Assembly: GCF_010093595.1 (NCBI RefSeq)
Contig: NW_022985443.1
Location: forward strand, 1,526,804-1,590,803
From: Mytilinidion resinicola
Taxonomy: Eukaryota; Ascomycota; Dothideomycetes; Mytilinidiales; Mytilinidiaceae
Length of the DNA: 64,000 nt
Reading direction: 5' to 3'
Shown here: in pieces, positions 22,181 through 33,977 of the stretch
Layout of the letters: each line of letters opens with the position of its first letter
How positions within the stretch are numbered: position 1 is the first letter of the stretch
The notes under the pieces: generated by a model
The model's database searches: none
Told to the model about the DNA's origin: nothing
Seen by the model: the letters and a program-made list of their open reading frames with translations, nothing else
Position numbers and translations under genes: made by a program

Positions 22181-25100
22181 GGTCGTAAAGGAGGGTTGCC
22201 GTCCGGGGGTGTGGTGGATCGTGGATAGGGTGGAGGTTGATGCCGATGAGGAACGGCTTCAGAAAGACGCTAAGCGATCCCGATTGCTACAGCCCGCCTG
22301 TGGCAACCATGACCCTCTACGCAACTGAAGACTTCCCGGCCCGACAAGAGAGTGTCAGTATTATGTCGGTTGTATTTTCCCAGGTCGAGGGCCGCGGAAT
22401 GGGCTTTTAAACGGGGGGCATGCGCGACCGGCACCCACAGGTCTGGGGTCTCTCAAGGGAGCGATTTCGTAGAGCTTAGAGGCGCAATTGTGTGCACAGC
22501 TGTCGCGACGGCTTGTGCAGCGCGATGGAGAGGGTTCGAAGGCGGTAATAGCGAGAAAGGAGCGATAGTTGTATGCGACATAGGAAATGGAGTCGTGCTG
22601 GCGGCGCCTTCAGATGGAACGGAGCAGGGTCCACGAAAGCATGGGTGCAGGTGAGAGGTGGGTTCGAGGAGGTTCTATAGGAGGCAAACAGCTTCCATGT
22701 TATGGAGGGCGCGCCTTGTGCTGCTCGATAGCATTACCCATCTGTTCAGGTTTGGAGATCGAAGATGCGGCTCGGCGACCATCTCGGCTTAGCTTAGCCA
22801 GCCTTGGCATGCTGACAACTTGAAAGCTTCGAGCCTTCCTTTGCATTGAAATAACACTGGGAAGAATATATTGTAAAGTAGACAATAGGCTCACTATGTA
22901 GGCACCAAGTCGTTTATTGTCAATTGAGGGGCAATGGGCAATCAGGCTGCACTAATAGGAAACATTTGCAGGAGCTAAAATTACGAAATCGCCGCCTTGG
23001 CGTTTCCCAGTTGAGTGTGAAAGAATACGGCACAGAAAGCATCGTTGTACGAAGTACGGATGAAGGTTTCGGTCCAAGGTGATAGGCCTTGAGCAAGCAG
23101 TGCCGATAGCTGAGACATTGCTTTTGCTGGTGAGCTTTGAAGCATTGTGTCGCATGAGATGCCCATCGTGCAACCACACCCCAGCTTGGTCGCTACAATT
23201 AATCTTGACGGGACTCTTCCAGAAGAGCCAATTGTGCCTAGTTCCATTGAGAAATTTCTGTGCACGTACGACTTTTAAAACTCTGACTGGGTGAATTTCG
23301 TCTAGTAGTCTTGCACGGTCACGTGACCTCTAAACGACATGCCTTTAGTTTTTTAGCAGACAAGGCCCCCTATATGAATCGCTCATATTTACGAAGAATT
23401 AAGGCTATATCCTGCGGACTGATTGGATTTCACAGTCAGTCTTCGATCGTAAAGACGCTCGTCAAAACGTCCTGCAGTTTGGCACAGCTCCACCCCAGAT
23501 TGATATTACCCCTGAATAGAGTAAGCCCCCCCTCACAGTCGTCTATTTTAGTCTATTCCCCGTAAGTAGTTATGTATCAACTTCGTGGCATTAGCTGTTG
23601 CTACTGGATGTGTTCGGAGCTTCCATGGTTGTATGTGAGTTCGTGTTGATGATGCAGGCATAAGAAGCAATTGTGTGCCAAGACCTCAACCCTTCAGTTC
23701 AATTAACCTTGTCAGGGCGACAGCTACCACTGTCAGCGCCAACTGTCAGATTCCATGAGCACAGGAGCCCATAGCATCGCTGTATTGGACTCAGTTAATG
23801 GAACTACATGTCGACAGAAGCTGTAAATTGTCTCTGTTCCGTTTGCGGCAGACACCCCGCGTCAAGACCCGGAGCGAACCTTGGGACAAGCTAAAAGCCC
23901 CGCAATGCATACGCATTGACACCTGGGCAGCACAAAGACACTCTGTAGTATGACAACCCTGTGTGCTCTACTTGTGCGTAGTACGAGAATCCGGCTGGGT
24001 TGCCTATTGTGTCATTAGGTAGGGATCTGACCTCGACAAGTTCAGCATGCAGGCAGCGTGGGATCGTCAGTTGTACGAAGTATTTCGTCACAACTGATGA
24101 TCTGCTTCAGGATATCTCCCAGAGGCAAAATTCCCCAGGGACAATTCTGCATACCTACAAGGGTAGGTTCACCGATATTCTGAACTCTGAGGGCTCAATT
24201 GTGTCCTAGAATCTGTTCCACGTTTTGACAGCAGGCTTCCCGATGTAACCATGTTATCTGTTTGCCCATGCCACGCTTCCAGTACATCCACATCCCCGTT
24301 TCATTAATATCGGTACCAGCAAAACCGGCGCTGTCGCTCAGGCCGGCAGTAAGGCAAGACTTGGAACCAGCTGCAAAGGTCGCCCCAAGTCAGGGACGTA
24401 GTGAACGGCAGAGAGCGGTCGCCGGACGGCAATTTCCAAAGCCTGGATGCGATATCGGCTGGATCCAACAGCGAATCTCTGTGTTCTCGTGACTCACAGA
24501 ATCTTACAGAGTCGGGAATAGGAGCCGTGGGGAGTGTTGCTCCGTATTCTCCCGACGCCTCCCACTGTTTGTTTTGTCGTATTTTGCGTGGGAGGGGAGA
24601 GTTGCGAGGCTGCATCTGTAGGATGGAGGTTCTTCTACCGACTGTGCAGTGGCACGAAGCAAAGGCCTTTCCGCGAGGCCGTGGCCATGGTACCGTCGGT
24701 CCGGGGGGAGAGGCTGGCAGCTGGCTGCGGGGTCCTTTTAAAAAGGCCAACACCGAAGTTCATTCCCCGAACTGCGTCGCCTTTGGGGGCATGATAAGGA
24801 CAGTGACCAGCTTTAATTATGTACACAAAGAAGCCTCGGCAGCCACCGCCAATTGTGACCCACGCAATTGGGTTCCTCGAGGCGGGCGCCGGCTCTCTGC
24901 ACGTTCAAGTGGTGTGCGGCAATCTGAGCTTGGACAGCGGGACGGCCTCTTGCATCCTGGCATGCGGCACCACCAGGTCATCAGGGCGTGTCAACTGCTC
25001 TCCCAGGCCCCTGATTCGCCTGCTAGAGACTGAGCTGCGTCCACCGCCCGGCAGTGGGCGAGCCCCCCGGGCGCCGTTAGACTGTATCGGGGGCATGGAG

Positions 25101-25500
25101 CTGGCAGAAACCGTGGGGTAACAGGGCAAATTTTCTGGACGCACAACAGAGCTGCAGGGAAAGCATCCATAAAACCGCCGGAGCTCGCCAAGGGGTGGGT
25201 GGTGCCCTCATCCTGCATCTGACGATGGTTGTCCAGCGGTTTGGACGGGCAATTGGCACTGCTGCTCTGCCACTCAGGGGCCGGTGATTTCATTGTCGTA
25301 GGGACAACTGGAGGGGCTCGCAGGCGGAGGGCGGCCACGCTGCGTGGCCGCTTTCACTCGTATATAGACCCAGCGTGTAGCTTCAAAGCGCCTCGAAGAC
25401 AGCGCATCCAAGCGAGGCTGCTGCTGCAATCGACAGCACTGTATGATTTGAAACAGGCCTAGATCAATTGGCAGAGCCCGCAATGATATGTCCCCTTAGC
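22181..25500. other. 3.3-kb gene-poor region upstream of set2 and glutamate synthase
   Basis: No convincing coding gene, tRNA or transposon was found. The longest frame is 210 codons (24401-25033, plus), rich in Gly/Arg/Ser without domain motifs. Composition changes along the stretch: about 22.8-24.2 kb is relatively AT-rich and 24.3-25.4 kb is GC-rich. It may hold regulatory DNA for glutamate synthase, a noncoding RNA or decayed sequence; the sequence alone does not decide. A TGATAAG (GATA-factor type) site is at about 24791. Confidence 0.45.
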
Positions 25501-26205
25501 GTTGACGTGAAATTTTTCCCCACCTTCGCTCCTCCCCATTCATAAGGCTGCCTCTCGTCCCATTCCCTCCTCTTCTTCCTTTCCCACCTCCACCATCACA
25601 ACACAGCCTGGTAGTCGTTGCGCCGCTGCGGCCCCTGTTCAAGACCAGCTCGTAAGTCGATCTCCCCGTACGCTGCCCCAGCCCTTGCACTGCTCCCGAG
25701 GCTTGTCGACGCGCGAGGCATTGCCGAGCGCCGTTGGCAGCATCCCCCGCCCCCTCCCATTCGCCGGAGCTCTTATCAGGAGCATTTCGTGCGTCTGAAG
25801 AGCTATCAGCCCATCCAACCCCGGTCTCGTCTTCTACATCATCTCGACGGTGTGGGGAGCGCAGTGCTGCAGCGAGACGTCTGTTAGGCGTGGACAGCGT
25901 GACGCTTCTGTCTGTCGCCACTGCCCTCAACTCCCTCTCCCTGTCACCCTCCTCTTGCATTGCTCTTCCTTCTCGACACTCGCTGCCTGACCCTCTACTC
26001 TCACCACACCGCACTGAGATAGCTCTGCTGCTCATTACACCACCTCTTTTGCACTCTCACTGCGGTCCGCCCACCTAACCGAGTCACCAGGCACTCAGCA
26101 ACACTACCAAGCTTGAAACCCACAATCGATCCTTCTTTCACATCCCCTCCACAACAAACACACTTCGACATCCTTCAGCCCTCAATTTCGGCGCCCGCCG
26201 GAAGG
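25501..26205 (+). promoter_or_regulatory. ATG-free, pyrimidine-rich leader of glutamate synthase with probable 5'-UTR intron
   Basis: There is no ATG on the plus strand from 25501 to 26205, where about 11 would be expected by chance in unbiased DNA. The first ATG is the glutamate synthase start at 26206. The tract is CT-rich, typical of highly expressed fungal promoters and leaders. A strong donor (GTAAGT at 25652) and a branch plus acceptor (CCTAACCGAGTCACCAG ending 26090) suggest a 439-nt 5'-UTR intron. The transcription start is not visible. Confidence 0.55.
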
Positions 26206-29200
26206 ATGGGGCGAGTTCAATTCGCCGAAGACACAAAATCTGCCGACGACCTCATTGAGGAGGAGCCTGTCAAGGTCTTCCCATATCAGGACACTCCTGA
26301 CAACAATTCATGGGCTGGTACGCTCCCACTGAAGCAGGGTCTCTATGACCCAGAGCTCGAAAAGGATGCCTGCGGAGTGGGCTTTGCAGCGTGAGTTTCT
26401 CCCCACCTGTCTCGGGACACTGCATCAACTAACACCATGCAGACACATCAAGGGCAAAGCCAGCCACAAGATTGTTAGCGATGGTAAGAAGACTCCAAAA
26501 TTCGTGGGACTTCAGAAGCTAATCTGCGAAACAGCTCGTTCGCTCCTTTGCAACATGACCCATCGAGGGGCGGTCGGCTCGGATGCCCGCGATGGCGACG
26601 GAGCTGGTGTTATGACTTCGATACCCCACAAGTTCTTCCTCAAGAACTTCGAGAGAGAGCAGGGTATCAAGTTGCCAGAGCTAGGACAGTACGCCGCAGG
26701 AAATCTGTTCTTCAAGCCGGACGCGGAGATACTGAAGGAGACGATTGCAACCTTCGAGGAGGTCGCAGACTCGCTCGACTTGCGAGTTCTTGGATGGCGA
26801 GAGGTCCCTCGAGACTCGGCTTTACTGGGCCCAGCAGCATTGTCAAGGGAGCCAGTTGTCCTTCAGCCATTCGTGGTTCTGAAGTCCGCCTACGGCGGCG
26901 GCAAGGAGCCGAACGAGCATTTCGCCAAAAAGTTCGATGAATCACGCTTCGAGCGTCAGCTGTACGTCCTCCGAAAGCGGGCTACACACACCATCGGTCT
27001 CCATAACTGGTTCTACCTCTGCTCCCTGAGTAACAAGAACATTGTGTACAAGGGGCAGCTCGCGCCTGTCCAAGTGTATCAGTACTACCACGACTTGGTG
27101 TCTGTCGACTACGAGGGACATTTTGCGCTGGTGCACTCCCGCTTCTCGACCAACACTTTCCCAAGCTGGGATCGTGCACAGCCTCTTCGATGGGCCGCTC
27201 ACAATGGCGAAATCAACACACTCCGAGGCAACAAGAACTGGATGCGAGCACGCGAAGGCGTAATGAAGTCGGACGTGTTCGGAGACGAGCTCGATTTGCT
27301 CTACCCGATCATCGAAGACGGTGGCTCCGACTCGGCTGCTTTCGATAATGTGCTGGAATTGCTCGTCATCAACGGCGTTCTCTCTCTTCCTGAGGCGGTC
27401 ATGCTCATGGTTCCCGAAGCCTGGCAGGGAAATCGAGCTATGGATCCAGCGAAGCAGGCCTTCTACGAGTGGGCTGGCTGTATGATGGAACCCTGGGATG
27501 GACCTGCACTCTTCACATTCGCTGACGGTCGATACTGCGGCGCCAATCTGGACAGAAACGGCCTGCGTCCATGTCGTTACTACATCACAGATGATGACCG
27601 TATTGTCTGCGCCTCGGAGGTCGGTACAATCAACATTGAGCCAGAGAGAATCGTCCAGAAGGGCCGTCTTCAGCCGGGGCGTATGCTCCTCGTGGATACT
27701 GTGGCTGGCCGCATTGTCGACGACGCCGAATTGAAGGCAACCGTCGCAAACCGCCACAACTTCAAGTCATGGATCGAGACCCAGCTCTTATCTTTGCCCT
27801 CAATCCTGAGTCAGTTGACCGAAAAGGGTACCATTCTGTCACACCAGCCAACGGACACCCGCGTCCATGAAGATCCCCGCCTCAGGGCTTTCGGATATTC
27901 GCTGGAACAAGTCAGCTTGTTGCTAGGTCCCATGGCAGCAGACTCGAAAGAAGCCCTCGGGTCCATGGGTAATGATGCTCCTCTTGCCTGCCTCGCTACG
28001 CAGCCCCGTCTCCTTTATGAATACTTTCGCCAGCTTTTCGCGCAAGTTACGAATCCGCCTATCGATCCTATTCGAGAGGCAATTGTCATGTCTTTGGAAG
28101 CATACGTCGGTCCGCAAGGGAATCTCCTTGAGATGAACGAGACCCAATGCCATCGGATACTTCTTCCATCTCCTGTTCTTTCTGTTGAAGAATTCAATGC
28201 TCTCGTAAACACTCACGTCTTATACCCTGATTGGTCAGTTAAGCTCATCGATATCACATTTCCCAAAAAGGATGGCGTCAAGGGATACATGGCGGCTTTG
28301 GACCGTATTTGCGAATCGGCCACCGAAGGCATTACAGGCGGCGACAACATCTTGGTCCTCTCAGACCGTGCAACCTCAGCAGATCGCGTTCCAGTGTCTG
28401 CTCTCCTAGCCACTGGCATGGTACACCACCATCTCGTGAGGAATCGATGGCGATCTCAAGCTGCGTTGGTTGTCGAGACGGCTGAAGCTCGCGAAGTTCA
28501 TCACATGTGTGTGCTTGTCGGCTATGGCGCCGATGCAATCTGCCCATATCTGGCAATAGAGTGCATTCTCAAGATGCAACGCGAGGGCCTGATCCGAAAG
28601 AAGTTGTCCCCAGAGCAGCTAATCGACAATTACAAGCACTCATGCGACGGCGGCATTCTGAAAGTGATGAGTAAGATGGGAATCTCTACTCTCCAGAGCT
28701 ACAAGGGTGCCCAGATCTTCGAGTCCCTCGGAATCGATGACACTGTCGTTGATCGCTGCTTTACCGGAACCGCAAGCCGAATCAAGGGTATGACCTTTGA
28801 GCTTATTGCTCAAGATGCCTTTGCTCTGCACGAAAAAGGATACCCGTCGCGAAGCATTGTCGAGATCCCAGGCCTTGCCGAAACCGGAGAGTACCATTGG
28901 CGTGACGGTGGAGAACCGCACGTGAATGACCCGACTGCCATTGCCAACATCCAGGATGCCGTTCGGACGAAGAACGACAAGTCATACGAGGCCTATTCCA
29001 TTGCCGAGTATGAGAGGATCAAGGACTGCACTCTTCGAGGTTTGATTGATTTCAACTTTGATGAGAGAACCCCGATTCCCATCGACCAGGTTGAGCCGTG
29101 GACTGAGATTGTTCGCCGCTGTGTTACTGGCGCAATGTCCTATGGCTCCATTTCTATGGAGTCTCACTCAACACTAGCCGTGGCCATGAATCGTCTCGGA

Positions 29201-31772
29201 GGAAAGTCGAACACCGGAGAAGGCGGTGAAGATCCTGAGCGGAGTTTACGCCTCGACAATGGTGACACTATGCGCTCTGCTATCAAGCAGGTTGCCTCCG
29301 GACGTTTCGGTGTGACGAGCAACTACCTCGCCGACTCTGATGAGCTGCAGATCAAGATGGCCCAGGGAGCTAAGCCTGGCGAAGGAGGCGAACTTCCAGG
29401 CCACAAGGTTTCTGGTCCCATTGCGAAAACCCGCCATTCCACCCCTGGAGTCGGCCTCATCTCCCCCCCACCGCATCACGACATCTATTCGATCGAAGAT
29501 CTGAAGCAGCTGATCTATGATCTGAAGTGCTCGAACCCCCGGGCTCGTGTGTCAGTGAAGTTGGTCTCTGAGACTGGTGTCGGCATCGTCGCATCTGGTG
29601 TCGCTAAGGCGAAGGCTGATCACATTCTGATCTCCGGACACGATGGTGGTACTGGTGCCTCTAGATGGACTGGTATCAAATACGCCGGCCTTCCTTGGGA
29701 ACTCGGTCTTGCTGAAACTCATCAAACACTGGTGCTGAACGATCTCCGAGGACGTGTCGTCGTCCAGACTGATGGTCAGCTGCGAACTGGTCGGGACGTC
29801 GCCATTGCTTGTCTGCTTGGAGCCGAAGAGTGGGGCTTCGCAACCACACCTCTGATTGCCATGGGATGCATCATGATGCGTAAATGTCATCTGCAAGTAC
29901 TGCGGTTCCCTTGTCGACTGATCAATGCTAACATAGTCTAGCAACACTTGTCCCGTCGGTATCGCGACGCAAGATCCTGAGCTGAGGAAGAAGTTCACCG
30001 GCACGCCTGAGCATGTCATCAACTTCTTCTACTACGTTGCCAATGAGCTCAGGGCCATCATGGCCAAGCTGGGATTCCGAACCATCAACGATATGGTTGG
30101 TCATTGCGAGGTTCTCCGCATCCGTGACGATCTTCGAACTGCGAAGACTGAAAACATCGACTTGTCGTTGATCCTGACACCTGCACATAAACTTCGACCA
30201 AACGTGGCCACGTACAATGTCCGCAAGCAGGACCACCGACTCCATGTTCGTCTGGATAACAAACTCATTGCGGAGGCGGAACTCGCCCTCGAAAAGGGGA
30301 TCCCAGTTCGCATTGAGTGCGACATTGTGAACACCGATCGATCGCTTGGTACCACCTTATCGTACCAGATAAGCAGACGTTACGGCGAGGTCGGTCTACC
30401 TCAGGATACGATTCACGCAAATATCCGCGGCTCTGCAGGTCAGTCATTTGGTGCCTTCCTCGCTCCGGGAGTTACTCTAGAGCTCGAGGGTGATGCCAAC
30501 GACTACGTCGGAAAGGGCCTTTCCGGAGGACGCCTCATCGTGTACCCACCGCGAAATTCAGTCTTCAAGGCCGAAGAGAACATCCTCGTCGGCAACGTCT
30601 GTCTGTATGGCGCCACCAGCGGTGCTGCATTCTTCCGAGGTGTCGCTGCCGAGCGATTCGCCGTACGCAACTCTGGCGTGACGACTGTCGTTGAAGGTGT
30701 CGGAGATCATTGTTGCGAGTATATGACTGGTGGTCGTGTCATCGTCCTTGGATCAACCGGTCGCAACTTCGCGGCTGGTATGTCCGGAGGAATCGCGTAC
30801 GTCCTTGATATGCACCACGACTTCGAAGGCAAAGTCAATCAAGAGATGGTGGAGCTGTCTGGCATCGAAGATCCTCAGGAGATCGCGTTTGTGCGAGGGT
30901 TGATCGAGGATCACCATCATTATACCGGCTCGGAGCTCGCGGCTCGCGTTCTGCTTGATTTCAACCGAGCTCTTCCTCGATTCGTGAAGGTTATGCCGAC
31001 GGACTATAAGCGTGTCCTCCTCGAAGAGAAAGCGAAAGAAGAGGAGGCTAAGAAGAAGGAATACTCGCTACCGATCCTCTCCGGGCACCCCGTTCGGGAG
31101 GCGCATGAGCAGTCGAAGAAGGCGGAGCACGAACACGAAGCCAAAGAGAAGAAGAAGGCGGACCTCTTGGACATCGAGGAGAGTGTGAGCGACGCGAAAG
31201 CGGAGAAGAAGAAATCTGCTTTAGTCCTTGACAAGACGAAGGGGTTCATGAAGTACCAGCGGCGGTCGGAGAAGTATCGCAACCCGAAGACCCGCACCCG
31301 CGACTGGAATGAGTTGTCAACGCGCCTCAATGAGGACGAGCTCAAGTACCAGACTGCTAGATGCATGGACTGTGGCGTGCCGTTCTGCCAGTCCGACTCT
31401 GGTTGCCCCATCAGCAATATCATCCCCAAGTGGAACGAGCTTGTGTTCCAGAACCAGTGGAAGGACGCGCTCAACCGCCTGCTGATGACCAACAACTTCC
31501 CTGAGTTTACCGGCCGAGTGTGTCCTGCGCCGTGCGAGGGGGCGTGCGTGCTTGGGATCAATGAGGATCCAGTCGGAATCAAGTCGATTGAGTGCGCGAT
31601 TATCGACCGCGGCTTCGAGATGGGTTGGATGGTCCCTTCGCCGCCAAAATACCGAAGCGGAAAGAAGGTCGCCATCATAGGATCTGGCCCGTCTGGACTT
31701 GCTGCTGCGGATCAGTTGAACAAGGCCGGCCACTCTGTTATCGTGTACGAGCGATCGGATCGCATTGGCGGC

Positions 31773-31807
<35 letters not shown>

Positions 31808-32807
31808 CAAGAAGGTTGTCCAGCGCCGCGTCGACTTCCTCGCTAGCGAAGGCGTGAAGTTCGTGACTTCCGTGTTTGTTGGCCAAGAGGGGCAGCCTAG
31901 CCTGGAGTCGCTGCGTGCGGAGAGCGACGCAGTTATCGTCGCCACTGGAGCAACCGTTGCCCGCGACCTCCCTCTCCCGAACCGCAACCTCGAGGGCATC
32001 CACTTTGCCATGCAGTTCCTGTCCAAGAACACAAAGTCGCTGCTTGATTCCAACCTCTCCGATGGATCGTATCTATCTGCAAAGGGCCGAAATGTGGTCG
32101 TCATCGGCGGCGGAGATACAGGAAATGACTGCATCGGAACTTCCCTACGACATGGAGCAACCTCCATCACCAACTTCGAGCTTCTTCCGCAGCCAGAGCC
32201 CAAGCGAGCCCGAGACAACCCCTGGCCGCAGTGGCCGCGCATCTACCGCGTCGATTACGGCCATGCAGAGGTTAAAACGCACATGGGCAAAGATCCGCGC
32301 GAATATTGTGTCATGTCTACGGACTTCGTCGACGACGGCGCCGGCCATGTCAAGGGTATCAACACAATCTCCGTCGAATGGACCCGAAAAGCCAACGGCG
32401 GTTGGGACATGAAGAAACTCGAAGGCAGCGAGCGCTTCTTCCCTGCGGAGCTCGTCCTACTGTCTATGGGCTTCTTGGGCCCGGAGGAGCTGGTTCTGGG
32501 AGACATTGAGAAAGATGCACGCTCAAACATCAAGACCCCGCCTGGCAAGTACAGCACAAGCATTCCAGGAGTCTTTGCTGCGGGAGATTGCCGTCGCGGT
32601 CAGTCTCTTATTGTCTGGTAAGTCACGCAAACGTCCACGCTTCGTTGCTTTTACTAACAAATGGCACGCAGGGGCATCAATGAGGGCCGCCAGTGCGCGC
32701 GAGAGGTGGATTCATTCCTGACGGGAGTGGGCTCTATGCTGCCGGTTACTGGAGGCATCGTGAAGAGTATTCCTTACGTAGCTCTTTCTGACGAGAAGGT
32801 GGTTTGA
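26206..32807 (+). CDS. glt1: glutamate synthase (NADH-type, single-chain GOGAT)
   Basis: There are five exons: 26206..26390, 26443..26483, 26535..29892, 29942..32617 and 32672..32807, for 2131 residues (yeast Glt1 is similar in length). It makes two glutamates from glutamine and 2-oxoglutarate. The propeptide ends before Cys56 (EKDACGVGF), the N-terminal nucleophile of the class II glutamine amidotransferase. Next come the central and FMN-binding synthase domains ([19 protein letters not shown]), the 3Fe-4S cysteines ([16 protein letters not shown]), the GXGXG beta-helix domain ([10 protein letters not shown]), a charged linker (about 30900-31200), a small-subunit-like region with Cys motifs ([19 protein letters not shown]), then FAD ([15 protein letters not shown]) and NAD(P)H ([11 protein letters not shown]) sites. 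Intron 3 begins with GC rather than GT. It is convergent with sepB. Confidence 0.97.
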
Positions 32808-33977
32808 GGAGGGGTTGCGTGGAGCTTTCCAGCCAAACATGTACCTAACTTTCAACATAAATAACTAACAGCGTGAGATTCAGTGGGCCAGCCGGTGCCT
32901 GGCGCAGGTGGGGATAGGGGCCTCGGCATATGTAAGATCAATCAAAAAGCATAATTTCTGACATTTGCGCCTTGAAAATGGTGATATTACTCCCAAATGC
33001 AACTACCCAAGTTAGTAAAACCAGTCCCATAAGTGACGGGCAAATGGTAGCATAACTTGTAAAACTAACTACGCAACGTCCAGTAAAATCACTGAAAGCG
33101 TGGCCACTTAGGGGTAGTTTTGCGTAGTTCCTTCTGGATCTATTTGCAACCGTTTGCTCGACCCTTCAAGTCGTATATTCTCAAACTTTTCGTTTTGGGA
33201 GGGTTGATACTGGTCCGGGCGCCCCAGAACATTGCACAGTCTTGAAAAGCACGATGTCACGTTTTCGAAAGCGTAAATCAGAGCCGTGGAAATGACATGA
33301 TGAAATCCGATTGTTCTAACGAGCGCTGTAAATCGCATATCCTCAAGCTTTTGTTTTGGAGGCGTTGATACGCTTCCAGGCGCCTCAGAACGCTGCGAAG
33401 TTCTTGAAAGCACGATGTCACGTTCTCGACAGCGTAAATCAGACCTGTGGAAAAGATATCATGAAATTTGATTGTTTTGACGAGCGCTGTAAATCGCACA
33501 TTCTTAGGGTTTCGTTTGGAGGCGTTGATACAGTTTCAGGCGCCTCAGGACGTTCCGAAGTCTGGGAGAGTACAATGTCACGTTCCGGACGCTCTGAATT
33601 AGACCTGTGGAAATAACATTACAAAATCATTACATTTTGTCGGCCGTTGTAAATGGTATTTTCTCATGCTTTCATCTTGGGGGATGTGATACGCCTCCGG
33701 GCGCCTAACGCAGGTGCGAGATTTCAACAGCACGATGTCATGTTTTCGACACCGTGAATCAGACCGAAGGAAATGACATGACAACTCAACCTATTCGTTT
33801 GACAAGCACCCTAATTCGCATATTCTCATTCCTTCATCTTGGGAGGTATGACACGGCTCCGGGCGCCTCACGCAGGTGAGAGACTTCAGCAACATGATGC
33901 CAAGTTCCACACGCTCTGAATTAGACGCTCGTATCAACATACCTAAACAAACGCCTGAAATGCACCCTCATGAATCC
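32808..33977. other. convergent intergenic region between glt1 and sepB, mostly tandem repeat
   Basis: About 360 bp of unique sequence follow the glt1 stop, then the 161-bp tandem array runs almost to the sepB stop codon. No gene is called. Confidence 0.75.
33171..33927. repeat. five-copy degenerate tandem repeat, unit ~161 bp
   Basis: Copies start at 33171, 33333, 33494, 33654 and 33816, so the spacings are 162, 161, 160 and 162 bp; the fifth copy is partial. Conserved blocks are a start like TCGCATATTCTCA, a middle TTGATAC...CCGGGCGCC, and a later AGCACGATGTCACGTTTTCGA...AATCAGACC...GGAAATGACAT. Copies 1-3 form one subgroup and 4-5 another. The period is not a multiple of three and frames shift between copies, so it is not a repeated protein domain. 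The array is not AT-enriched. Confidence 0.9.

Noticed and set aside
24401..25033. 210-codon plus-strand open frame
   Set aside because: Gly/Arg/Cys-rich without domains, codon bias or a flanking gene structure. It is kept only as part of the gene-poor region.
26942..27757. 271-codon minus-strand open frame
   Set aside because: It is antisense to the glutamine amidotransferase/synthase part of glt1 and has no motif.
33108..33499. Repeated minus-strand peptides (MRFTALV...-like) suggesting a repeat protein
   Set aside because: They arise from the 161-bp DNA repeat. The period is not divisible by three, and the frame changes with each copy.
33171..33927. Transposon or LTR origin of the 161-bp array
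   Set aside because: No terminal inverted repeats, target-site duplication, primer-binding site or transposase-like frame was seen.
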